This document shows, piece by piece, positions 10,688 through 20,000 of a stretch of 20,000 nt of DNA. Made by a program: the position numbers and the translations under genes. Source of the DNA: Sphaeroforma sirkka (lineage: Eukaryota > Opisthokonta > Ichthyosporea > Ichthyophonida); contig LUCW03001630.1 of NCBI GenBank assembly GCA_001586965.3, positions 157,501 to 177,500 of the forward strand, written 5' to 3'. The stretch's first letter is position 1, and every line of letters begins with the position of its first letter. Under the pieces are notes generated by a model. The model was not told where the DNA came from and did not search any database. It was given only the letters and a program-made list of their open reading frames with translations.

Positions 10688-11941
10688 ACGCTGGACGAAC
10701 ACTTGTCTACCCAAATGAAAGGTTGGGTTAATACTTGTAATTTGCCCCGGACATACTGATGAACACCCGACCAAACCCAGGGGTATACCGGCTGTGGGTA
10801 AATCAATCGCGTTGTGTTCTAGATTGAGTATCAGAGCTCAAAAGGCGTTGTACTATATTGTACTATGTAGCCGGAAATCGACTTTTCAGAGATGAAGAAA
10901 CGTAGCTCACACCGTGGCACTTCTGCCCGGGAGAGTATATGGAAGATATCGCCAATTATTAGCACCGGTACGCATCCGGGTGTCCGCCGAATAGGTGATG
11001 AGCTGGCTCGATGCAAGTCAATCCGACCACACCACAAGATTGTGTGCTTAGGCGTACATCTGAGAGTGGAGGGACTGCTTGGTATTGCAGCTGATTCTGA
11101 GGAGAATTGGTGTGCTACATTAGACAGCTTCTTGTGATCTGGTTGTATCATGCCGGATTGAGATTTCGAGGTTTATTTGCGAAACGTTCAGCCAGGCGTT
11201 TATTTTCTAAACGAGCCTCAATATAGCGGTGTTTTAAACCGTTCAGCTTAGGTGACGGAACTGCCGCGGCTGTGTATGTGCGGCCGCGGGAGTGTCTTAG
11301 GTATACGGCTGTGCTGTAAGAATTGGACACAGGGGAGATCGGTCTATACTTAAGCACCAACACACACTATCTGTTGATAAGTGTGTTCTTAGAAACGGGC
11401 CCAAAGTAACTACAGGAGGATGAGTATTAGTTTAAAAGTGAAGTATTGGGTAGGGTGATCTACTCGTCCATCCATACTCTACCCCCGCTATTGGAGGTCG
11501 CAGCCTCTGTTGTCGCAACCTCTGTTGTCTCGGCTGAAGTAGATCTCTCAGTGGTCTGGTAGTCTCCAAACGTCGCTTTGATCTGATATAGACCAGAAAA
11601 TAGTAGTGCACACATTGACGCTTCTGGTATAAATTGCTGGGTTTAAGGTGTGGATCGATACTATATGCAACTTCACAAGTGTCAAGGTTGCTGACTTACC
11701 CTATCCTGCGGCCCTGCCAGAGCATGTCACTTTAAATCGACATAACGTCCCACATCCTTAGGAGAATCGAGTGTAGAAAGCTTGAGAAAATTGTATTTAG
11801 TATTCGAAGGTGCTTATTGAACACTCAGCACGCATCATCTAAATATAGTAAATATACATATTCCCACTCGAGTTTTAATTCACGAAATATGTCTGTAGTA
11901 CCTTTTTTTGTGTATTTAGGTGTTTTCAGGTTTGTTTTTGC

Positions 11942-11961
11942 TTTTTTTTTTTAAAAAAAAA
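11942..11961. repeat. T11-A9 homopolymer tract
   Basis: Eleven T then nine A, about 440 bp before the helicase start codon. Such rigid tracts tend to exclude nucleosomes, so a promoter role is possible. Confidence 0.6.
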
Positions 11962-12085
11962 CAACAACTGAGTGATTGGTCATGATACAATGTAGAAGGC
12001 TATGGATTGGTTGAAAAAAACGAAGACAAAAGGCAGCAAACTAAATATGGAAATCAACCGCTTTGGCGGGCAACATTTCCTGACA

Positions 12086-12101
12086 CGTCACACGTGTGAC
12101 G
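12086..12101. promoter_or_regulatory. 16-nt perfect palindrome centred on an E-box
   Basis: CGTCACACGTGTGACG is its own reverse complement and is centred on CACGTG, the bHLH-zip core site. It lies 296 bp upstream of the helicase ATG, where promoter elements are expected. Related TGTGTCA half-motifs follow at about 12120-12150. Confidence 0.5.
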
Positions 12102-12396
12102 ATGTGAGTTTCCTTTCTATGATGTGTCATCAAATATTTCAAATGTGTCACAGGGGAGTATACAACATGTATAAAATAAGTAAATATCAATGCAGGAATG
12201 GGTGTTCAAGACGGCTATGGAATGGTGATCTAAACACCTGATTGCTCTACTAAAGAGAGAGGAGGGAGACAAATATTATATATTATACGCGGGCACTACT
12301 GCTGACGTGATACAAGTTAGCCATATAGCCTGTGTGTATAATAGATGTATTCAGTATATACAGTTGGTTAAAATCAAGCTCCCACTCTAGGCGGTA

Positions 12397-12777
12397 ATGT
12401 GGAAGCTATTTCTGAAGGTGCCGGGGCCGTACGCATCCACACACCTGGGTCGTTCGTTGCACTTAAAGGCTGTTGTCAATGCACGTATACCAGTATCACA
12501 CATACTGATAAATACACGGAGTGACTTTACAGTACGAGATTACAATACCAGCACACAATTGCTATCTCCAAAAAAGCATGGATACACAGGGGTGAAGCGA
12601 CAGAAACCATCGAACACCAAGAAACAAGATATAGAGAGCCGAGCTGGGGATAATTCTAAATATAGTAAAATTTCGAGAAAGGTGAAAGGCAGTACAGAGA
12701 TGAAACAACAAGACCTCAGTGGCAGTGAGTGGTTCGCTAATAATCCTCTGAAACATCTGACTCGCATGGCCTGCGAG
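12397..12777 (+). CDS. First exon of the helicase gene
   Basis: 127 codons open from ATG to donor GAG|GTACTG. The open frame continues to 12894 only as intron read-through. It belongs to the helicase because its end ([13 protein letters not shown]) is the first dsRBD helix, and the exon at 15430 continues in phase 0 with the first dsRBD strands ([20 protein letters not shown]). The other strong donor-like site (GTGAGT near 12725) would break the frame. Confidence 0.7.
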
Positions 12778-13011
12778 GTACTGTATTGGATTGTATTGAT
12801 TTGTAATGGTTTGAGCTACACTGACCCTTGTAGTGAGAGTATCTGCAGTTGTTGTACCGATAAGTATGAATCATCGTTCATGAATCATTTGTAAAGTATA
12901 TTATGATAAAATAGATGATGTATTTTTTTTGCAAACCTGGTGATGTATAATTTGGCCAGCAGCTTCAATTTGATATATGTATATGTATATATGTATATAT
13001 ATATATATATA

Positions 13012-13068
<57 letters not shown>

Positions 13069-13069
13069 A

Positions 13070-13140
<71 letters not shown>

Positions 13141-14234
13141 CAAATACACGCTGACGCACACACACACACAGACACACACATAATTAAATACATATATAAT
13201 CTATACACGTACGTATGCAATATATATATATATATATGTATGTAATGTAATCGTATGCATTATCATATGTATATATATACATAATGTATATATATAATAT
13301 GTATATAATAATAATAATAATAATAATATCAATAATAACCCAATAATATATAATAATAATAATATATACATATAATGCAATAATACAATAATCAATAATA
13401 ATAATAACAATAATGTACGCATGTAATATGTTATGTTACGTACATGTAATACATAATGGGATGATACAATAATATAATAGCCATAACAATCAATAAATAA
13501 TGTTATGTTGGCTGTTGTAATAATGCATAATAATATTATGTAACCAATAATAATAATAATAATAATAATATTATAATAATAATAATAATAATAATCAATC
13601 ATAATAATGACGACATCATATGGTTGTTTTGCGCACGTTCTCTGCGCACGCAATATTAATAATACCATGTAATATGTATCAATCACGCAATCGCGCGCGC
13701 GCACGCACGCATGCGTGTGGCAATGCCAATGGATAATGTATAATATGTATATGTATGCGTATGTATTATGTATATAATATAATAGTAATAATGTAATATA
13801 TGCATGCATATGCAAATAATAATGTGTGTAATAATAATAATAATAATAATATATACATGATTTATGTTATTATAACCAATAATGTATGTGCATAATAATG
13901 TATAATATATAAACACACACACTGCACGTATGTAATATATATATATGTAATATGCATATATATAATAATGCACGTATGGAATTAAATATATATGTTTTCT
14001 TGCGATTGTTATTGCATGTTATATATGCAAGTGTATGTGTGTGCATGGAAGTTAAAAAGATCTTGGATATTTTCTTTTTAGCTTGTATGTTGGGATCTGT
14101 ATATATATAATCTGTATATATATATGACACATATACTGATTGTGCACATGCACTCATGCACACTCTAAAATATATATGGATGTTTGTATATATATATATA
14201 TATATATACATGCATATATATACATATATATATG

Positions 14235-14267
<33 letters not shown>

Positions 14268-14563
14268 TATATATGTTTAATATATATATATATGTATATA
14301 ATATATATATATAATATATATATAATGTTTTTATAATATACGGACACATGTTGTTATATATAATATGCATATACATGCATACATGTATGTAATATATAAT
14401 ATATAATATATTAATATATAATATAATAATGTATAATAATAATATAATAATATATATATATATATATATAAAATAATGTTGTATGTTATTATATAATTGT
14501 TTATTGCATGGGAAGATTGTAATTTTTTTTTTCATGGGTCTTCCATGCTTTATGTGAGGATCC

Positions 14564-14596
<33 letters not shown>

Positions 14597-15178
14597 TGTT
14601 TATATTTGTTATGTACGTGCGTACGCAATGTATGCATGCATGGATGGATGTATGTGGCTTTTTTTTATGTATGTGTGCATATGCATGGACGTATGTACGC
14701 ATGTATGTATGTTTGTATATATTTGTGTGTCAATGTTTATGTTTTGTATGTATGTGCACACACATGATATATATATATATATATATAACGCGTTGTATTC
14801 AATTATTGTTTTTTATGTATATAATATATATATATATATAATACATATATGTATATATAATAATGTAATATATATACATACATATAATAATAATAATAAT
14901 AAATATATACATACAGACATTAATACATATGCTTTATATATAATCTTATATCTATCAATCTACATGCATGCATACATGCATGTATGTATGTATATATATA
15001 TATTAGTAATAGCAATATAATAATATGTAAAGTAATAATAATAATATATAATACAATATAATATATATTATATATGTATATTAATATATAATATATATAA
15101 TATAATATATATATATAATAATAATAATAATATAGCATATAATAATAATATATGTATATAATAATAAATAATATATAT

Positions 15179-15211
<33 letters not shown>

Positions 15212-15236
15212 TGTATATATATATATATATTATAGT

Positions 15237-15267
<31 letters not shown>

Positions 15268-15292
15268 ATAATACATACACATATATATATAA

Positions 15293-15328
<36 letters not shown>

Positions 15329-18300
15329 ATATCAGTTATTGTATATTGCATATATTGTGTATGTACCATTCAATTCTTATCTTCGGTCTTTCGCACTCTG
15401 TTTTATGTCATGATTCTCGTCTTTCACAGCGTCGTATAGCGAAGTTCAAGGCGAACATCACCGGAGACACTCCGAATGGATTTGTTTGCAGAATACGTAT
15501 TCCTTGGGGGCATCAAAACTCTATTCTCAATTTGCCTCAGGAGTATCAAAGGGTATGTGTTTGCAAATACATCTGCGATGCCATATTGGAGAAAATAATT
15601 CCTACCGAGTATTCTTCCATACTTCGTTTTAGGCGTAGTTCGTCCCAAGGCGCTACAGGCGTCGAAATGTGTGTAGTAGCTAAAGTTTGTTCCTCAGTTC
15701 CGATTGTAATACATATCTGTGCAGCAATCAGTTCACTCACACATCCATGTACAGAGCAACGTCACGGATGAGGGTTTCCAGGGTTCTGGTCGCAGTAAGC
15801 CTGAAGCTACAGCACAAGCGGCCTTGGGGGCTTGCAGGTTCTATGAATCGCTAGGCTGGCTGGTTAATCCTAAGAACGCGAAGGGTTTACAGGAAACGAC
15901 AAACGCCGGCAAGTCCGCAATGGCAGACTCGCATTATCCAGCCGTAAAAAGGAGCGCGCTTGGAAACCTTTCCTATCTCGAAGGAGATACGAAGGAATTC
16001 AAGGACACCGCGAAGTCCACCTTCTTCATCAACTACCAGAAGAAGGGCTACGGAACATCAGACATCACCTACGAGAAACTGTATGTGTGGGTGCGAGGGT
16101 GGAGACGCGCTCGAGTGTATTGTACCGTTTACCAACCCGCAGGCGCTGGAGACCCTCACATACGGAGACTATGGGACCATTGGGGCTGATATGTATTCAG
16201 GTGCTGTGATGTGGTCTCCAATCGCCAGGCGTACTTCACACACAGACCAACTCCTTCTTCACAAATCAGATGCTCCCGTGGTTAATACCATGTGCCAGTT
16301 CCAGTTTGTGATCTAGTTTCAAGCACAAATAGGTAGAGCTCGGGCCGCTGGGTCACATGCATGGGCGCCAAACCCTAGAACCCAAGTACCCTAAAACACT
16401 AAACCCCTAAAACCCTAAAATGGGCTTCTCACTTCATCTCTATCCCACATCTGTATCCACTACAGCCGCCAGACCTATGGCATTCTCGTGAAGGCGACAT
16501 ACGCACTCAGCCCAGAGTTTGTCGCAAAATTGGAGACCGTTCTATCACAGGCAGAACAACGCGACGGAACGTATGTGCTTGAGATTACAAACGTCCCACG
16601 CCATGTGTGGATAGGGTGCATGCACGTGTCACATTCAAATGCCGGACACCTATGTGAATGCACTTGTGTAGCTATACCGAGTGCTTGTGCAACCGTTCGA
16701 TGTAGCGGAAATGCCTCTCATTTTTTTTTTGGTTTGGAATACATAATGCTGGTAGTGTCTTTGCAAAATCCATGACGCGGTTGTATCGCTATATTAGGTA
16801 GGCGATATTACCATGGCTCGGTTAGAGTGCTAGTTTATTCCGTCTGAAACACTGTGCTAGAGATACACTCATACTCGTCTGTTGTGTACTTTGAATAGTT
16901 GTGCATTATGCTCGTTTTTGTAATCCGGTCTCTGCTCAAAACTGTAGGTTGTGACAGGTATTTGCGTCAATCGGGTATGTTTCATGGTTGAAGAGGTTAA
17001 GCTATGAATTACACATCCACCGGGTACGTCATGGTACGTATATAAAGCTATGAATTACACATTCACCGGGTGAGTCATGGTACATATATAAAGCTATGAA
17101 TTACACATCCACCGGGTGAGCCATGTTACGTATATAAAACTATGAATTACACATCCGCCGGGTGAGTCATGGTACATATATAAAGCTATGAATTACACAT
17201 CCACCGGGTGAGTCATGGTACGTGTATAAAGCTATCCATTGCACATCCACCGGGTGAATAATGTTACGTTTATAAAGCTATCAATTACACATCCACCGGG
17301 TGAGTCATGGTACGTGTATAAAGCTATCCATTGCACATCCACCGGGTGAATAATGTTACGTTTATAAAGCTATCAATTACACATCCACCGGGTGAGTCAT
17401 GGTACGTATATAGCACATCACGAGGCGTATACTTTTCATATCGTCTTACTGACCAGACCCCTCTTCCTCACTCCGCACCCCTGCAGTTCAAAGTTGAGCG
17501 AGACCAATAGGGTCGCTCTGCAACATATAATCGAGAAGAAGACAATCGTGGGTGTACACAATAACAAAAAAACAGCTGCGCAAGAGGCTGCTGTTCAGGT
17601 AGGTGATCTGTGATGCTTGTCATTGGCCTGGTGCATGGTGAAGGTTTAGATAGGGACGGCCGCCCTGACTTTCTGATATCGTATAACATTTCAGCTTTGA
17701 AGAGTCTGTGCGTGAGGTCGTTCGCTATTGCCGAGACGGCGGGTGTTGAAAAGCAGTTATTGTTTTGTATGGGTAACCCCACAGTCTATTTGACAGCCAG
17801 ATAGTTCCGAGTGCAATTGGTTGCTGACCACCTGCGCTTACTAGCACACATCAAGTCAGTGGGTCGCTACAAACCTTGTTTTTGGTTGACGCGAGCGTAT
17901 GGGCCACCCTTCCGGGCTGCAGGATTCTAACCAAGCTTACGTATCTTCTCCAATGCTCCCTCAACTGCATATAGGGCTGCATGGCGCTAGACATCGCGGG
18001 AGACCTAAACTATGTCATACTACGCTCTGGACATGCGGACAAGCCCTATACACGCGAAGACGCGGCACGGATTCAGAACGGTTTACCGCCCATAAAAAAG
18101 AGCTCAAGCGCAAGCGCAGGTCAGACGTTGCAGCCTCTGCACTATCGATTGCCAGGAGACCATCGCAAAGGCGAAGAGCCCTGCAAGAAGAAACACGACC
18201 TGCCGCCCGAGAAAATGTCACTGACGCAGAAGCACATCGACGATATATATATAGTCATGGACCAGGTACGGCTGGTATCTATGTGGATTGGAACATATGT

Positions 18301-19848
18301 AGTACGTATACGGATTGGAATATTTAGAGTATACGATTGGGATATTTGAAGTACGTATACAGATTGGAATATTTGTAGTACGTATACAGTTTGCAATATA
18401 TGTAATACGTGTACGTATTGGAATATTCGTAGTTCGCATTCGATTGAAATATTTGAGCACGTATACGGATTGGAATATTTGTAGTACGAAAACGGATTGA
18501 AATACGTCTGTAGTACGGCCTGGTACTTGGCATAACATGTCGAGACTGCTACTTCTGTTTCTATATAGCGTGTTTTAAGGAAGAGTGGGGGGAGGGGGAG
18601 GTTAGGCACTCGCGTGTTGCGTTTGTGCCTTTATGCTATCATCATATATACACTATACACGAGGTATTGTTAGATACACCATAGACGAGGTATTGTTGGC
18701 ACGTAGCTTGCATGCAATCACCTGTAGTATGTGGGACGTGTGTGCCTTGGGGTGTTTACACGTGTGTGGGATCGTCATTTGTATACCGTAAAGCCATTGG
18801 TCGGTGGACTGGATGTATCAAAGTGTGGCGTGCGCAGTTCTCCGATTAAAGCGCATAACGCAACCATCACAGCGTTCGACAATCCTACCAATTGTCCCAC
18901 AAGTCGAGCCGCAGCATTTGACTTCTGCCCCTACACACTTGACTGTATCTCTATTGCTAGAGCGTACTATGTATTCATGCGTCTCTATTACTCCAATCTG
19001 TCTCACGACCATCACAGCTGAAGGATGCCGAGAGATATGGACTGCTGAAAAGCCGTATTGAGGATCTTAGACCCACCCACTCTCCGGATGTGCACTTGCT
19101 GGACACCGCACGAGTGTATGATCATCCGGTGGAAGGCTCTGAACTGGACCGTTCTAACGAACTCAAGAAGAACTTGGACACGTACTACAACTATGGTCTG
19201 CCGTTGCAGAGGAGTTGGGGCACGACGGGCGATCTAATCAAAACGAGGCAGAATCTGCCAATCCACGCAATGCGAGAGGAGATTCTCGACGTCATCAACA
19301 AGAACCAGGTGTGTCTATGGTCTATGGTCCGGCATTGTCGTACATATTCTTTGTTTTTGTTCCTCTGGGTTACGTCTAGCTTTGTTTGCACTGAAGCAAT
19401 ACTCTGCGTATGTACCCGGGTGTCCTGAATCAGGGGATCAGAGTGCGCTCTTGGGTTAAATCTGTATGGATGCTCTTGGTCCATGTCCCATGACACAGGC
19501 CGCGGGTGCGTTGGACCGTCTCCAGGCGACGCGTACTGGGAGCTTGCTCAATATGTAACATTGAATGATACCTCGAGCTCAGTCCACAGTACAATGTAGG
19601 CGATGTCTGCGTAGCACATACATCAACACCCACAGCCTCGAGACGCACATATTTGCGATTGGGTGGGTTTGGTACTCCCTAGTGTATGGCCATGCTCATC
19701 GCATGCTGTGCTGTATTGTTGTGTAGGTGGTGGTGCTGCAGGGAGAGACGGGATGCGGCAAATCGACCCAAGTGCCGCAGTATCTGTTGGAAGATATGAT
19801 CAGTCGCAACCTGGGTCCACGGGCCGAGATTGTGGTAACACAGCCAAG
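12397..19848 (+). CDS. DExH-box RNA helicase with two dsRBDs (DHX30/DHX9-like), 5' part
   Basis: ATP-dependent RNA helicase of the DEAH/RHA group. Exons: 12397-12777, 15430-15552, 15725-16080, 16466-16570, 17487-17602, 17695-17772, 17991-18265, 19018-19308, 19727-19848. They join in consistent phase for 615 codons plus two bases, and the gene runs off the right edge. The ATG is the first in frame after an upstream TAG. Order: a basic, acid-poor N-terminus rich in Ser, Leu and Arg that looks like a mitochondrial presequence; a Lys-rich low-complexity stretch; dsRBD 1 at about 115-214 (NNPLKHLTR ... [18 protein letters not shown] ... LGWL); dsRBD 2 at about 262-366 ([14 protein letters not shown] ... 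ITYEKL ... [19 protein letters not shown]); a charged linker; then the core with [11 protein letters not shown], Walker [10 protein letters not shown] (581-589) and motif Ia TQPR. dsRBD 1 and the core look most like DHX30, which acts in mitochondrial ribosome assembly in animals. Exons 6-7 (17695-18265) have the least certain borders. Confidence 0.85.
13078..13120. repeat. (AC)n dinucleotide microsatellite
   Basis: Forty-three bases of uninterrupted AC, with (TA)n on both sides. Confidence 0.95.
13692..13719. repeat. 28-nt alternating pyrimidine-purine run (CG then CA/TG)
   Basis: A GC-rich island in the AT-rich block: CG repeats passing into CACG, CATG and TGTG with strict pyrimidine-purine alternation. 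This is a classic Z-DNA-prone sequence. Confidence 0.75.
16370..16420. repeat. Degenerate telomere-like CCCTAAA tract in helicase intron 3
   Basis: Five imperfect units of the type AAACCCTA, CCCTAAAA, TAAACCCC and AAACCCTAAAA in 51 bp, within the intron 16081-16465. It resembles TTTAGGG or TTTTAGGG telomere repeats on the opposite strand. Confidence 0.7.
16998..17411. repeat. 46-bp minisatellite, exactly nine units, in helicase intron 4
   Basis: Units start at 16998, 17044, 17090, 17136, 17182, 17228, 17274, 17320 and 17366. Each has the core AAAGCTATGAATTACACATC, then CACCGGGTGAGTCATGG and TACGTATAT. Units 6-7 and 8-9 repeat as a dimer (a CCATTGC/TGAATAATG variant alternating with the standard form), showing recent 92-bp duplication. 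It lies in the intron 16571-17486. Confidence 0.95.
18277..18520. repeat. About 27-bp degenerate tandem repeat, nine units, in helicase intron 7
   Basis: The core GATTGGAATATTTGTAGTAC followed by GTATACG recurs with GATTGG-type anchors at 18286, 18313, 18335, 18362, 18389, 18415, 18442, 18468 and 18495. One unit is 22 bp, the rest are 26-27. It starts about 12 bp after the donor at 18266. Confidence 0.85.
18661..18698. repeat. Short duplicated segment (GAGGTATTGTT twice)
   Basis: Two copies of an imperfect 26-bp unit around GAGGTATTGTT, at 18661 and 18687, in the same intron as the 27-bp repeat. Confidence 0.5.
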
Positions 19849-20000
19849 GTGTGATGGGTGTTTGTGCTACGCACGTATTCGTAGGCATGGAGAAGTTATA
19901 GCAAGTGATGTGTGTAAGTACTACGTACGTACCCGTGAACGTGTACTAGAATGACTGTGTTTGCTGAGCAGTGTGATGGTGCCACCGTGTGCATCGGATA
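19849..20000 (+). other. Start of helicase intron 9, window ends inside gene
   Basis: The donor GTGTGA follows the TQPR codons at 19848 in phase 2. The expected next residues of motif Ia (R-I-S-A type) are not found before base 20000. The candidate acceptor near 19970 gives no family match, so the next exon probably lies beyond the edge. Confidence 0.5.

Larger units (their letters stand above)
10688..12396. other. Intergenic region between GPHR and helicase gene
   Basis: About 1.7 kb with no gene I can support. It holds the GPHR 3' UTR and the helicase promoter. An 81-codon open frame at 10892-11137 (+) is somewhat GC-richer than its surroundings but matches nothing I recognise and lacks clear splice partners. 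Minor items: a 15-bp tandem pair (GCAGCCTCTGTTGTC and its one-base variant) at 11500-11529, a T11A9 tract at 11942-11961, and an E-box palindrome at 12086-12101. Confidence 0.5.
12960..15360. repeat. Large compound TA/CA/TAA microsatellite block inside intron 1
   Basis: About 2.4 kb of almost pure simple repeat: (TA)n at 13015-13066, (AC)n at 13078-13120, more (TA)n, then patches of (TAA)n/(AAT)n (for example 13300-13330, 13550-13595, 13825-13850, 15110-15135) mixed with TATG and TGCA runs and long (TA)n to about 15335. The long open frames here on both strands (such as 13201-13815 and 13870-14637) are low-complexity Tyr/Ile/Leu runs, not genes. The whole block lies within the helicase intron 12778-15429. 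Confidence 0.95.

Noticed and set aside
10892..11137. 81-codon open frame between GPHR and the helicase
   Set aside because: No recognisable domain, no splice partners and no homologous feel. Kept only as a note in the intergenic entry.
13201..15138. Long open frames on both strands in the microsatellite block (up to 255 codons)
   Set aside because: They are translations of TA, TAA and CA repeats, giving Tyr/Ile/Leu/Thr/His runs without domain content.
16081..16316. Open frame ([26 protein letters not shown]) just after the donor at 16081, looking coding
   Set aside because: It is out of frame with the exon before it and no intron of workable size connects them. Joining 16080 to 16466 preserves phase and completes the dsRBD. 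It may be a relic or an alternative exon.
17899..18327. Highly basic 142-codon open frame overlapping helicase exon 7
   Set aside because: Only the other frame (ending ...DDIYIVMDQ at 18265) joins the next exon in phase; the Arg-rich frame would break the protein.
1..20000. tRNA or rRNA genes, CRISPR arrays, transposons with terminal repeats
   Set aside because: I looked on both strands for tRNA-like arms, rRNA cores, spaced repeats and terminal inverted repeats and saw none I could support. The tandem arrays have no spacers.

Overview
This is a window from a eukaryotic nuclear genome. Genes are cut by many GT-AG introns (about 90 bp to 2.6 kb) with small exons, separated by short intergenic gaps, and there are microsatellites and minisatellites but no operons or bacterial signals. 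Gene content and style would suit a unicellular relative of animals or fungi (an ichthyosporean-like protist is my guess), but nothing here fixes the taxon.

Layout from left to right. (1) 1-371 (+): the last two coding exons of a DCN1/DCUN1D-type cullin-neddylation factor. (2) 929-6027 (-): a gene of about 18 small exons that no long ORF reveals. I rebuilt it from splice sites and reading phase. It ends in a SAP-like motif, and its first half reads like a divergent Argonaute linker plus PAZ region. The family call is tentative. (3) 6028-6713: a short divergent promoter region. (4) 6714-10687 (+): a complete ten-exon gene for the Golgi pH regulator GPHR/GPR89, 484 codons plus stop. (5) 10688-12396: intergenic, with a 16-nt E-box palindrome about 300 bp before the next start codon. 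(6) 12397 to beyond the right edge (+): nine exons of a DExH-box RNA helicase with a mitochondrial-type N-terminus and two double-stranded-RNA-binding domains, most like DHX30 or DHX9. The window ends inside the helicase core, just after motif Ia.

The repeat load sits almost wholly in the introns of the helicase gene: a roughly 2.4-kb TA/CA/TAA microsatellite block in intron 1 (which splits the first dsRBD), a degenerate telomere-like CCCTAAA tract in intron 3, a 46-bp minisatellite of exactly nine units in intron 4, and a roughly 27-bp repeat of nine units in intron 7.

The genes are not an obvious pathway. They act in neddylation, possibly small-RNA or nucleic-acid binding, Golgi ion balance, and organellar or cytoplasmic RNA remodelling. 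All exon models come from reading splice signals and phase by eye. No alignment or search was run.
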